From: Chryseobacterium culicis
Lineage (GTDB): Bacteria; Bacteroidota; Bacteroidia; Flavobacteriales; Weeksellaceae
Reading direction: 5' to 3'
Length of the DNA stretch: 64,000 nt
NCBI RefSeq assembly: GCF_002979755.1
Contig: NZ_PCPP01000001.1
Location: forward strand, 2,326,665-2,390,664
Part shown: piece after piece, positions 10,394 to 16,906 of the stretch
Layout of the letters: every line of letters starts with the position of its first letter
How positions within the stretch are numbered: position 1 is the first letter of the stretch
Notes under the pieces: generated by a model
What the model saw: only the letters and a program-made list of their open reading frames with translations
Database searches by the model: none
What the model was told of the DNA's origin: nothing
Translations under genes and position numbers: made by a program

Positions 10394-10498
10394 TGTCATT
10401 CTGACGAAGGAAGAATCTTATTGTCATCCAATATATGAGATTCTTCACTACATTTATGAACTACCTTCACAGACTTTCGGCCTGTGCTTAGAATAACA
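10394..10498. repeat. REP-like imperfect palindromic element
   Basis: The outer ends TGTCATTCTGA and TTAGAATAACA are near inverted copies. Inside, AAGAATCT pairs with AGATTCTT. The arm sequence resembles that at 6547-6613. Confidence 0.55.
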
Positions 10499-10565
10499 CT
10501 CTTGAGCCAACCTCAATTCTGTACCGATTAATGATTAGTTTTCTTAATCTGCTTTTAGCATAAAA

Positions 10566-10598
10566 CAAAAAAGTGCCCGGTAAAAAACCAGACACTTT
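10566..10598 (-). terminator. terminator of the NIL-domain gene
   Basis: A 12-bp stem read on the minus strand (AAAGTGTCTGGT with ACCGGGCACTTT, two G-U pairs) is followed by a T run. It lies 28 bases past the stop codon, so no metI or metQ is co-transcribed. Confidence 0.8.
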
Positions 10599-10625
10599 GA
10601 GTAATTAAAACTATATGAATCTCAC

Positions 10626-10937
10626 TTAAAAATAGGTTCTGCAGGTATATTCTACCGTAGTATTGATAAGTTTATTTTTATTCAGATAGAATTCAAGCTG
10701 CTGAAAATCTTCTGAATTGACATTAATATATAACTGTACGGAACCAAAACTATATCCGTTCACGTATTCTACATTAGCTGACAACACTCTATGGCAAATG
10801 CCTAATTGATTATAGATGGTATTCATTAAATGTTCAAATTTCATTTTCCCATTCAACTCTATTTCCAATAATAATTCTTTTTTAGGCAGGTTTATTTTAT
10901 TTTGTAAAACCTGCAGGCCTGGATTAGGTGTAATCAT
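10626..10937 (-). CDS. stand-alone NIL-domain protein (MetN C-terminal domain-like)
   Basis: 103 residues. From residue 20 on it reads like the NIL substrate-sensing domain that normally ends the methionine ABC transporter ATPase MetN: LLLEIELNGKMKFEHL, VLSANVEYVNGYSFGSVQLY, LEFYLNKNKL. No ATP-binding cassette precedes it, and no transporter genes follow. It could be a free regulatory NIL protein or the 3' remnant of metN after a deletion. A complete promoter whose -33 TTG sits in the middle of a 39-bp palindrome lies just upstream, so expression is probably repressor-controlled, perhaps by sulfur or methionine status. Confidence 0.65.
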   Translation of the reverse strand: MITPNPGLQVLQNKINLPKKELLLEIELNGKMKFEHLMNTIYNQLGICHRVLSANVEYVNGYSFGSVQLYINVNSEDFQQLEFYLNKNKLINTTVEYTCRTYF

Positions 10938-10999
10938 CGCTAAACATTTTTTGGTTAAACACTCTTAGATCATATCGCGCTCTGCATTTAAATCTGTGA

Positions 11000-11029
11000 C
11001 AAAAATATAAAAAAATATTAGTCCACCAA
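11000..11029 (-). promoter_or_regulatory. promoter of the NIL-domain gene
   Basis: On the minus strand TTG (complement of 11027-11029) is followed after 19 bp by TATTTTTG (complement of 11000-11007), a full match to the Bacteroidota promoter pattern. Confidence 0.75.
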
Positions 11030-11049
11030 ATTAGTAGACTAATATTTTT
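11011..11049. promoter_or_regulatory. 39-bp palindromic operator overlapping a -33 element
   Basis: Centred on 11030, 17 of 19 base pairs of the dyad match; only pairs 11024/11036 and 11027/11033 fail. The core is TTAGTC-AC-AAATT-GT-GACTAA. It overlaps the -33 TTG and spacer of the NIL gene promoter, an ideal place for a repressor of MarR, TetR, ArsR or Rrf2 size. It lies beyond the terminator of the upstream gene, so it is not that gene's terminator. Confidence 0.7.
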
Positions 11050-11062
11050 AAAAATTTAACAT

Positions 11063-11087
11063 AAAAAAAGAAGCCTTATAAGCTTCT
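11063..11087 (-). terminator. terminator of the YiiX-like gene
   Basis: GAAGC (11070-11074) pairs with GCTTC (11082-11086). On the minus strand it is followed by a seven-T run. It lies 10 bases after the stop codon. Confidence 0.7.
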
Positions 11088-11096
11088 CTCTCTATT

Positions 11097-11771
11097 TTAC
11101 AGTGTATTTATCCTTTCTAATTTCTCCGAACCCGCAAGGCCATTAGGATTACAACCAGCCTCTCCTTCAGGGACTTTCAGATTTTTTTTGGTGTAAAATT
11201 CTTCCCAGAATGCATTTGTTTTTCCTGTCTTAGGATCAATAAATGTCATGGGTTCCAATTTAAAAATATGTTCTTCCCGAAAAGCTCTTTCCACAAAATC
11301 TGAACAGTAATATGAATTTTCATCCAGAATATAATTGAAATTGTAAGGTTTTCCAAGCATGGAATGTGCCTTTTTAATAGCTTCAGGAATTGCTTTCTGA
11401 TATTCGGGCTTTAAACGATAGACAATCACCTCCTGCCCTTCTTCTTTCTGATCTTTTATAAAATCATTGAAATCCTGTTTCTGAGAACCACCTTTAGGCG
11501 CAGCATGCAGAACAAACATTCTGTTCCCTTCTTTTTCAAGAATTCCTATATGATCAAATGAAGCTGTTTTTTGTTTTTGAGTCACATTATTAATCGCCCC
11601 GGAAAGTCCGGATTCTTTTGCTATGACAAAAAGAAGATCTCCATTTCTAAGCTGTACATTGCCAGAATGAGCATTTTTACACTGAACCAACAGGATCATT
11701 AAGCAGCACAAAAGTCCTGCAACCATAAGTTCTTTAATTTTTGAGCTAAAAGATTTTCTAAATTCAGACAT
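11097..11771 (-). CDS. YiiX/YebB-like NlpC/P60-type hydrolase lipoprotein
   Basis: 224 residues. The N-terminal hydrophobic segment ends in a lipobox-like LLVQC (Cys31). The domain from residue 38 (LRNGDLLFVI) shows a conserved His in SFDHIGILE and Cys in YYCSDFVERAF. This is the circularly permuted papain-like arrangement of the YiiX/YebB family. Such enzymes cut peptidoglycan peptides or lipid esters, and the substrate here is open. It is monocistronic and divergent from the response-regulator gene. Confidence 0.8.
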   Translation of the reverse strand: MSEFRKSFSSKIKELMVAGLLCCLMILLVQCKNAHSGNVQLRNGDLLFVIAKESGLSGAINNVTQKQKTASFDHIGILEKEGNRMFVLHAAPKGGSQKQDFNDFIKDQKEEGQEVIVYRLKPEYQKAIPEAIKKAHSMLGKPYNFNYILDENSYYCSDFVERAFREEHIFKLEPMTFIDPKTGKTNAFWEEFYTKKNLKVPEGEAGCNPNGLAGSEKLERINTL

Positions 11772-11812
11772 GTTATTATACTTTCGTTGCCAAAATTACA
11801 AAATAGAATTCA

Positions 11813-11820
11813 TTACATTT
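11813..11820 (+). promoter_or_regulatory. predicted -7 box for the two-component operon
   Basis: TACATTTG matches TAnnTTTG. It gives a leader of about 40 nt to ATG 11868 and argues against the in-frame upstream ATG at 11787. Confidence 0.5.
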
Positions 11821-11867
11821 GTGGGAATATTGATCTATTCTTCACACCAAACATTTCCAAAAATCTT

Positions 11868-12572
11868 ATGCCACATATTTTATTAGTTGAAGACGATGAC
11901 AGGCTTTCAAAATTGATTGCAAAAGGATTTCAGGAATCTGAATTTGAGGTAACAGTGGCTTACGACGGAATTACAGGTCTGAAATTGGCAATGCAGACCC
12001 ATTTTGATCTGGTAGTTACAGATATTGTATTACCCAAAAAAGATGGTCTTGAATTTTGCCATGAAATCAAAACATTAAAACCTCATCTTCCTGTTATTAT
12101 GCTAACTGCATTGGGAACCACTGATGACAAGCTGGAAGGATTTGATGCCGGAGCAGATGATTATCTGACTAAACCTTTTGAAATGAGAGAACTGGTAGCA
12201 AGAATTAAAGTTCTCCTGAAACGTTTTTCGCAACAGCTTCAGCAAAAAGTTTTTGTTCTTAAATATGAAGGTATTGAAATGAATCTGGAGCAGAAAACAG
12301 TGAGCCGTGATCATACACCGATAAAATTGACCCCAAAAGAATTTAACCTCTTAAAGTTCATGCTGGAAAATTCAGAAAGAGTTCTTTCCCGAAGTGAAAT
12401 TGCAGAGAAAGTATGGGAAACCCATTTTGATACGGGAACCAATTTTATTGATGTATATATTAATTATCTCCGAAAGAAAATAGATAAAGATTTTGAGGCC
12501 AAACTTATCCACACCAAAGCTGGTATGGGATTTATTCTGAAAAAAGACTACGAGTCAGGCATTGTACAATAA
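11868..12572 (+). CDS. OmpR/PhoB-family response regulator
   Basis: 234 residues from ATG 11868 (MPHILLVEDDD). An open frame exists from 11787, but the extra 27 residues precede the receiver fold and the promoter lies inside them. The receiver domain (1-120) has the acidic pocket EDDD, phospho-acceptor D52 in VVTDIVLPKKDG and the Lys of LTKPF. The C-terminal winged helix (about 130-230) includes LTPKEFNLLKFML and TNFIDVYINYLRKKI. It controls unknown promoters and is paired with the histidine kinase 27 bases downstream. The nearby cation efflux operon is a possible but unproven target. Confidence 0.92.
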   Translation: MPHILLVEDDDRLSKLIAKGFQESEFEVTVAYDGITGLKLAMQTHFDLVVTDIVLPKKDGLEFCHEIKTLKPHLPVIMLTALGTTDDKLEGFDAGADDYLTKPFEMRELVARIKVLLKRFSQQLQQKVFVLKYEGIEMNLEQKTVSRDHTPIKLTPKEFNLLKFMLENSERVLSRSEIAEKVWETHFDTGTNFIDVYINYLRKKIDKDFEAKLIHTKAGMGFILKKDYESGIVQ

Positions 12573-12599
12573 TCATTAAGATAAACTAAAAATATCCGG

Positions 12600-13961
12600 A
12601 TGAAAATAAGAACCAGACTTACGCTGCTTTTCACCTTAATTACGGCAATGCTTTTAGGGATATACAGCTTTTCGATTTATTATTCATCCAAAGAAGCCAG
12701 GGAGAAATCTTTTTACAGCGAACTTCAGAATGAAGCCATTGCCAAGGCTGATTTATTTTTCAGAAGTTCACTTCCTGAACAGGAAATGCATAAGCTTTAT
12801 AAGAACAATACCAGAACCCTTAATGAGGTTCAGGTAGCCATTTATGATATCAATAAACAACTGATCTATCATGATGATGCCAAAGTAGATTATGTAAAAG
12901 AAACGCCGCAGATGCTTTCCCAGATATTCCAGAAAAAAAGAATCACTTTCTTTTTAAACAATTTGCAGGTAATCGGGATGGTGTATCATTATGAAGGAAA
13001 ATCGTATGCTGTCACTGCGGCTGCTTATGATCAATACGGATATGAATATTTGACTCATCTTCTTACCATCAGTATTATTTCATTCTTCAGTATTTTAATT
13101 CTTATTTATCTCGCAGGAATATTTCTTTCCAAAAAAGCATTGAGCCCACTCAGTGAAATGGTCATTCAGATTAAAAAAATTACTGCCGGAAAGCTAGAGT
13201 TGCGCCTGAAAACAACAAAAGAAAAAGACGAACTCAATGAGCTTGCCCAAAATTTCAATGGAATGCTGGAAAGGCTTGAAAATTCTTTTGATTCCCAAAA
13301 ACATTTTGTCTCCAATATCTCACACGAATTGAGAACACCTCTATCAGCTATTATTACTGAACTGGAACTGGCCTCCGAAAAAGATAAATCCAAAGAAGAA
13401 TATCAGGAAACCATTCAATATGCACTGGAAGATGCCCGCAATATGGTAAAACTTTCCAATAGCTTAATGGATCTTGCAAAAGCCAGCTATGATCCCAACG
13501 AGATCAGTTTTTCAGAAATCCGCCTTGATGAAATTCTTCTGGAATCTTACACCAAAATAATAAAAGAAAATCCCGGGTATAAAGTTTCATTAAACATCGA
13601 AGATTCATTAGAAGAACATCAGCTTATCATTCAGGGAAATGAATATCTTCTGCAGGTTGCTTTCAACAATCTCATTGACAATGCCTGCAAATATTCACCG
13701 GAACATACATGTTCAATAGATGTCAGAACCCATTCAGAAGTTCTTAAAATCCGCTTTACCAATATGGGAAATAGTATTCCTCAGGATAATTTATCCCATA
13801 TTTTTAAACCTTTTTACAGAAGTGAGACTTCAAGACAGGAAAAAGGCCACGGAATAGGACTTTTCCTCACTGAGAAAATTATTTTGCTCCATCATGCAAA
13901 AATTACGGTGATATCAGATCATCATGAAACTATTTTTACCGTGGAGTTTGTGATCAGTTAA
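12600..13961 (+). CDS. sensor histidine kinase
   Basis: 453 residues. TM1 is at 7-28, followed by a periplasmic sensor loop of about 130 residues and TM2 around 155-180. A HAMP linker (about 180-235) follows. The HisKA H-box FVSNISHELRTPLSA has phospho-acceptor H242. The HATPase domain shows NLIDNACKYSP (N box), then GHGIGLFLTEKI (G box). It phosphorylates the response regulator encoded just before it. Domain order resembles heavy-metal sensor kinases of the CusS type, but the ligand cannot be read from sequence. Confidence 0.92.
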   Translation: MKIRTRLTLLFTLITAMLLGIYSFSIYYSSKEAREKSFYSELQNEAIAKADLFFRSSLPEQEMHKLYKNNTRTLNEVQVAIYDINKQLIYHDDAKVDYVKETPQMLSQIFQKKRITFFLNNLQVIGMVYHYEGKSYAVTAAAYDQYGYEYLTHLLTISIISFFSILILIYLAGIFLSKKALSPLSEMVIQIKKITAGKLELRLKTTKEKDELNELAQNFNGMLERLENSFDSQKHFVSNISHELRTPLSAIITELELASEKDKSKEEYQETIQYALEDARNMVKLSNSLMDLAKASYDPNEISFSEIRLDEILLESYTKIIKENPGYKVSLNIEDSLEEHQLIIQGNEYLLQVAFNNLIDNACKYSPEHTCSIDVRTHSEVLKIRFTNMGNSIPQDNLSHIFKPFYRSETSRQEKGHGIGLFLTEKIILLHHAKITVISDHHETIFTVEFVIS

Positions 13962-14047
13962 TAGATCAAAATCTTCATTCAAATTTATTTGAATCTTAAC
14001 TTTTCTTACAACCTTAATTAGCTTAATGGTTTAAAAACTTCATACCT

Positions 14048-14899
14048 CTACTCGTGAGAAAGGGATTTCTTATTGAAAACGGTTGTTCCTATACTAGCCG
14101 CAATGACACATGCAATAGAAATCCATTGTAAAAAAGATAATTCTTCAGCCAGGAAAACCAATCCGGAAAGTGCAGCAAATGCAGGTTCCAGGCTCATCAG
14201 AATACTAAAAGTTTTTGCAGGAAGCCTTTTCAATGCCATCATCTCCAGTGAAAAAGGTAAGGCACTCGAAAGAATAGCCACCCCCAGCCCTTTTACAAAA
14301 ATATTCGGAGTAAGATTGAAAACGGCACCATCCCATATTGTAAATGGAATAATCACGAGGCTGGCGAATATCATTCCTGTCGTAACCGCATCTTTTCCAT
14401 CCATTATTTTGGAAACCTTCCCGCCCATTATAATATAGACTGCCCAGAACATTCCCGCAAGGAAAGCAAGCCCAAGTCCTATTAAATCTACATGATCATT
14501 CTGCCATGGAACAATCAGTAAAATCCCGACACATGCCAGCAACGCCCACACAACATCCAGCAGTTTACGGGATAAAGCCAGCGCAAGAAATAACGGACCA
14601 GCAAATTCCACCGTGACGGCTAGTCCTAATGGAATTCTTTGAATGGCCATATAAAAAATAAGATTCATTGCTGCCAAACCTATTCCGTATATCGCACAGT
14701 ATTTCCATTTCTGTCTGTCAAACTGTAAAAATTTCGGACGATTAATCAAAGTAAGCAATATGGCAGAAAGTACAATTCTTAAAGTAACCGTACCAATAGC
14801 TCCGATAGCAGGAAAAAGCTGTTTCGCGATGGAAGCTCCGCCCTGTACACATATAATGGCTAACAATGTAGCAGGTATTGCTATGTTTGATTTTTTCAT
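14048..14899 (-). CDS. EamA/DMT-family inner-membrane exporter, RhtA-like
   Basis: 283 residues with about ten membrane segments in two repeated EamA halves. The N-terminus (IICVQGGASIAKQLFPAIGA, then GTVTLRIVLSAI) recalls the threonine/homoserine exporter RhtA more than other drug/metabolite transporters. Export of small amino acids or related metabolites is therefore the best guess. It is monocistronic and convergent with the histidine kinase gene. Substrate remains inference. Confidence 0.8.
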   Translation of the reverse strand: MKKSNIAIPATLLAIICVQGGASIAKQLFPAIGAIGTVTLRIVLSAILLTLINRPKFLQFDRQKWKYCAIYGIGLAAMNLIFYMAIQRIPLGLAVTVEFAGPLFLALALSRKLLDVVWALLACVGILLIVPWQNDHVDLIGLGLAFLAGMFWAVYIIMGGKVSKIMDGKDAVTTGMIFASLVIIPFTIWDGAVFNLTPNIFVKGLGVAILSSALPFSLEMMALKRLPAKTFSILMSLEPAFAALSGLVFLAEELSFLQWISIACVIAASIGTTVFNKKSLSHE

Positions 14900-15168
14900 T
14901 TCTAATTCAAAGGTTTTGGAGGGAAATCTCAGGGATTAAACAAGCTCTTATTTTGTATGAGCAATTGTGAAATTCACCATACAAAAACCAGCCTTCAAAT
15001 GTATTGAAATTTTATCTCTTACCATGGGTACAGTTTACACATATTAATAGGATATAATAAATAATTATTCCTTGTAGAATCATCAAAAAAATACAAAGTA
15101 ATTTTCTCTAATGATTTTCTAATAACATTCTAAAGCTTTTCTAACGGTAAAAAAAAGCAATCATTTCT
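14900..15168. other. intergenic region upstream of the MgtC operon promoter
   Basis: AT-rich, with no ORF or RNA gene recognised. AAAGCTTTT near 15133-15141 repeats the base of the downstream leader hairpin but lies upstream of the predicted -7 box, so it is not in the transcript. Confidence 0.4.
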
Positions 15169-15176
15169 ACTTTTGC
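15169..15176 (+). promoter_or_regulatory. predicted -7 box of the mgtC-czc operon
   Basis: TACTTTTG matches TAnnTTTG. It would start the transcript near 15182-15184, about 13 bases before the leader ORF and 110 before mgtC. No good TTG lies at -33. Confidence 0.55.
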
Positions 15177-15195
15177 ACAGTAAAAAATAAAGCAT

Positions 15196-15231
15196 ATGGA
15201 CCCAGATCCTTACCGTAATTATCAATCTTAA
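15196..15231 (+). CDS. putative regulatory leader peptide MDPDPYRNYQS
   Basis: An 11-codon ORF (ATG 15196, TAA 15229-15231) is the first ORF downstream of the predicted promoter. It starts Met-Asp-Pro-Asp-Pro. Alternating acidic residue and proline at the very N-terminus is the feature of the enterobacterial MgtL leader (MEPDP), known to destabilise the translating ribosome at low Mg2+ and so switch on mgtA. The gene downstream here belongs to the MgtC family. The stop codon touches the first base of a long hairpin, so ribosome occupancy would decide whether it folds. The resemblance is short and could be chance. Confidence 0.5.
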   Translation: MDPDPYRNYQS

Positions 15232-15274
15232 AAGCTTTAGTTGTATTCACTTTTCTATACAGCTGAAAAGCTTT
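15231..15274 (+). promoter_or_regulatory. leader hairpin before mgtC
   Basis: AAAGCTTT-AGTTGTAT (15231-15246) pairs with ATACAGCT-GA-AAAGCTTT (15257-15274). It forms 16 pairs with one G-U and a 2-base bulge around a 10-base loop. It is not followed by a T run, so it is not an ordinary terminator. It lies between the leader ORF stop and the mgtC start (15293). Confidence 0.6.
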
Positions 15275-15292
15275 GTAAAAACAGGAAAAGTT

Positions 15293-15775
15293 ATGAATAC
15301 ATTTGAATTTACCCTTCGTTTACTAACCGCATTCAGCCTGGGAGCAGGAATAGGCTTCGAAAGACAGTGGCGCAAAAAGAATGCAGGTCTCCGAACCAAC
15401 ACTTTGGTTTGCATTGGATCAGCAGCATTCGTATTGATTGCCATCAGAATTGGCGGGGATGCAGCCGGAAGAATCACCTCTTATATCGTTAGCGGAATTG
15501 GCTTCCTTGGCGGTGGAGTGATTATGAAAGACGGCCTTACCGTGAGAGGATTAAATACGGCGGCCACTTTATGGTGTTCTGCAGCCATAGGCGCATTGTG
15601 TGCTCTCGGATACCCTATAGAAGCACTCATTACTGTAATCTTCATTGTCTCCACAAATATATTTCTGAGACCCTCATTATCCTCACAAAAGGAAGCCCGG
15701 ACCAAAAAACTGGTGAGTACCAAGAAAAAGAACGAAACAAAAGCAACAATCAGCAATAGCACTCAATTTTATTAA
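15293..15775 (+). CDS. MgtC/SapB-family membrane protein
   Basis: 160 residues with about four membrane helices and the family motif region GIGFERQWRKKNAGLRTNTLV (broken: GIGFERQWRKK, NAGLRTNTLV) and SGIGFLGGGVIM, then VRGLNTAATLWCSAAIG. MgtC proteins act at the inner membrane in growth at low Mg2+, in part by restraining F-type ATP synthase in Salmonella. This copy ends soon after the membrane domain and lacks the C-terminal ACT-like domain of longer members. It is the first full gene of an operon with three metal-efflux genes, the next starting 4 bases after its stop. Confidence 0.88.
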   Translation: MNTFEFTLRLLTAFSLGAGIGFERQWRKKNAGLRTNTLVCIGSAAFVLIAIRIGGDAAGRITSYIVSGIGFLGGGVIMKDGLTVRGLNTAATLWCSAAIGALCALGYPIEALITVIFIVSTNIFLRPSLSSQKEARTKKLVSTKKKNETKATISNSTQFY

Positions 15776-15779
15776 GGTC

Positions 15780-16880
15780 ATGAAAAAAGTAATCTTATTT
15801 CTTATCAGTCTTTTTGCAGTCTCCTGTAAAGACAATACATCTCAACAAAACAAAGAATCTGAAATAATAACCCGTGGCGAGCAGGTTATCATCCCGGAAA
15901 ACAATCCTGTTTTCAAAAAAATTAAAACACAGATTGTTACCGAACAGGAACACAGCGATGGTGTAGTCTCGGCCGGAACAATCCAGGCGATCCCTAATCA
16001 TTATGCAGAGATTGCAAGTCCGTTTTCAGGAAGAATAACCCAAGCGTTTATTCAGCTGGGACAAAATGTTTCTGCCGGAAGCCCGCTCTTTGAAATTCTT
16101 TCTTCCGACTATTTTTCGGTTCAAAAGGATTATACAGATGCATTGAATGATGTACAGCTTGCAGAAAAAAATTACAGACGCCAGCAGGATCTTGTCAAAA
16201 ACGGTGTAGGTATTCAGAAAGAACTGGATGAAGCAGACACGGATTTTAAAAATAAAAAAACATCTCTTTCCAATGCCTCTTCTGCTTTGAAGGTCTATAA
16301 CAGCAAAGGCGGAGGAATAGGAAGCCCTCTTATTGTAAGAGCGCCCATAAAAGGAGAAATCATTTCCAATAAAATTGTAAACGGTCAATATCTGAAAGGA
16401 GATGCAGATCCTGTAATGATTATCGCAGAATTATCAAAAGTCTGGATTTCCGGTGATGTCAAGGAAAAAGACATCCGCTTTGTGAATACCGGAGATCAGG
16501 TTTCAGTAAAAGTAAGTGCCTATCCCGACAGAAATATTACAGGAAAAGTATATCACGTCAATGAAATTGTAGATGAAGATACCCGAAGCATAAAAGTCCT
16601 TATTGAATGTGATAATCCCGACAGAAAACTAAAACCGGGAATGTACGCTACCGTTAATTTTTCCACAACGCCTGAAAAAGCTGTGATGATTCCCGTGACC
16701 GCTTTAATGCAACAGGACAATTCCCAATATGTATGGGTAAAAACAGGAAAGCATCAATATGCAAAACGCTCAGTAACAACAGGGGAAACCGACCAGAAAA
16801 CAGTAAGAATCATTTCAGGTTTAAAATCCGGAGAAACCATTATGACGGAAGGAGGAATTTATATGCTGGATGCGAAATAA
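15780..16880 (+). CDS. RND efflux periplasmic adaptor (CzcB/CusB type)
   Basis: 366 residues. A lipoprotein signal (LFAVSC, Cys16) anchors it. There is a barrel-sandwich hybrid with HYAEIASPFSGRI near 78-90 and GQNVSAGSPLFEI, and a short alpha-helical hairpin (about 115-165). A second lipoyl half contains PIKGEIISNKIVNGQY, and a membrane-proximal beta domain follows. It bridges the RND pump and the TolC-like channel encoded directly downstream. No Met-rich N-terminus as in Cu/Ag CusB is seen, which fits a Czc-like (Zn/Co/Ni/Cd) system. Confidence 0.9.
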   Translation: MKKVILFLISLFAVSCKDNTSQQNKESEIITRGEQVIIPENNPVFKKIKTQIVTEQEHSDGVVSAGTIQAIPNHYAEIASPFSGRITQAFIQLGQNVSAGSPLFEILSSDYFSVQKDYTDALNDVQLAEKNYRRQQDLVKNGVGIQKELDEADTDFKNKKTSLSNASSALKVYNSKGGGIGSPLIVRAPIKGEIISNKIVNGQYLKGDADPVMIIAELSKVWISGDVKEKDIRFVNTGDQVSVKVSAYPDRNITGKVYHVNEIVDEDTRSIKVLIECDNPDRKLKPGMYATVNFSTTPEKAVMIPVTALMQQDNSQYVWVKTGKHQYAKRSVTTGETDQKTVRIISGLKSGETIMTEGGIYMLDAK

Positions 16881-16906
16881 TGTAAAATGATGCGAAATCA
16901 GAAACT

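Noticed and set aside
10305..10496. 63-residue ORF after murA
   Set aside because: It overlaps the murA end, a terminator and a REP-like repeat, and has no recognisable protein features.
11787..11867. 27-residue N-terminal extension of the response regulator
   Set aside because: It precedes the receiver fold, and a -7 box lies inside it, so ATG 11868 is preferred.
15231..15274. Leader hairpin read as an intrinsic terminator
   Set aside because: No T run follows on either strand at the right place, and it lies between a promoter and mgtC; kept as a regulatory hairpin instead.
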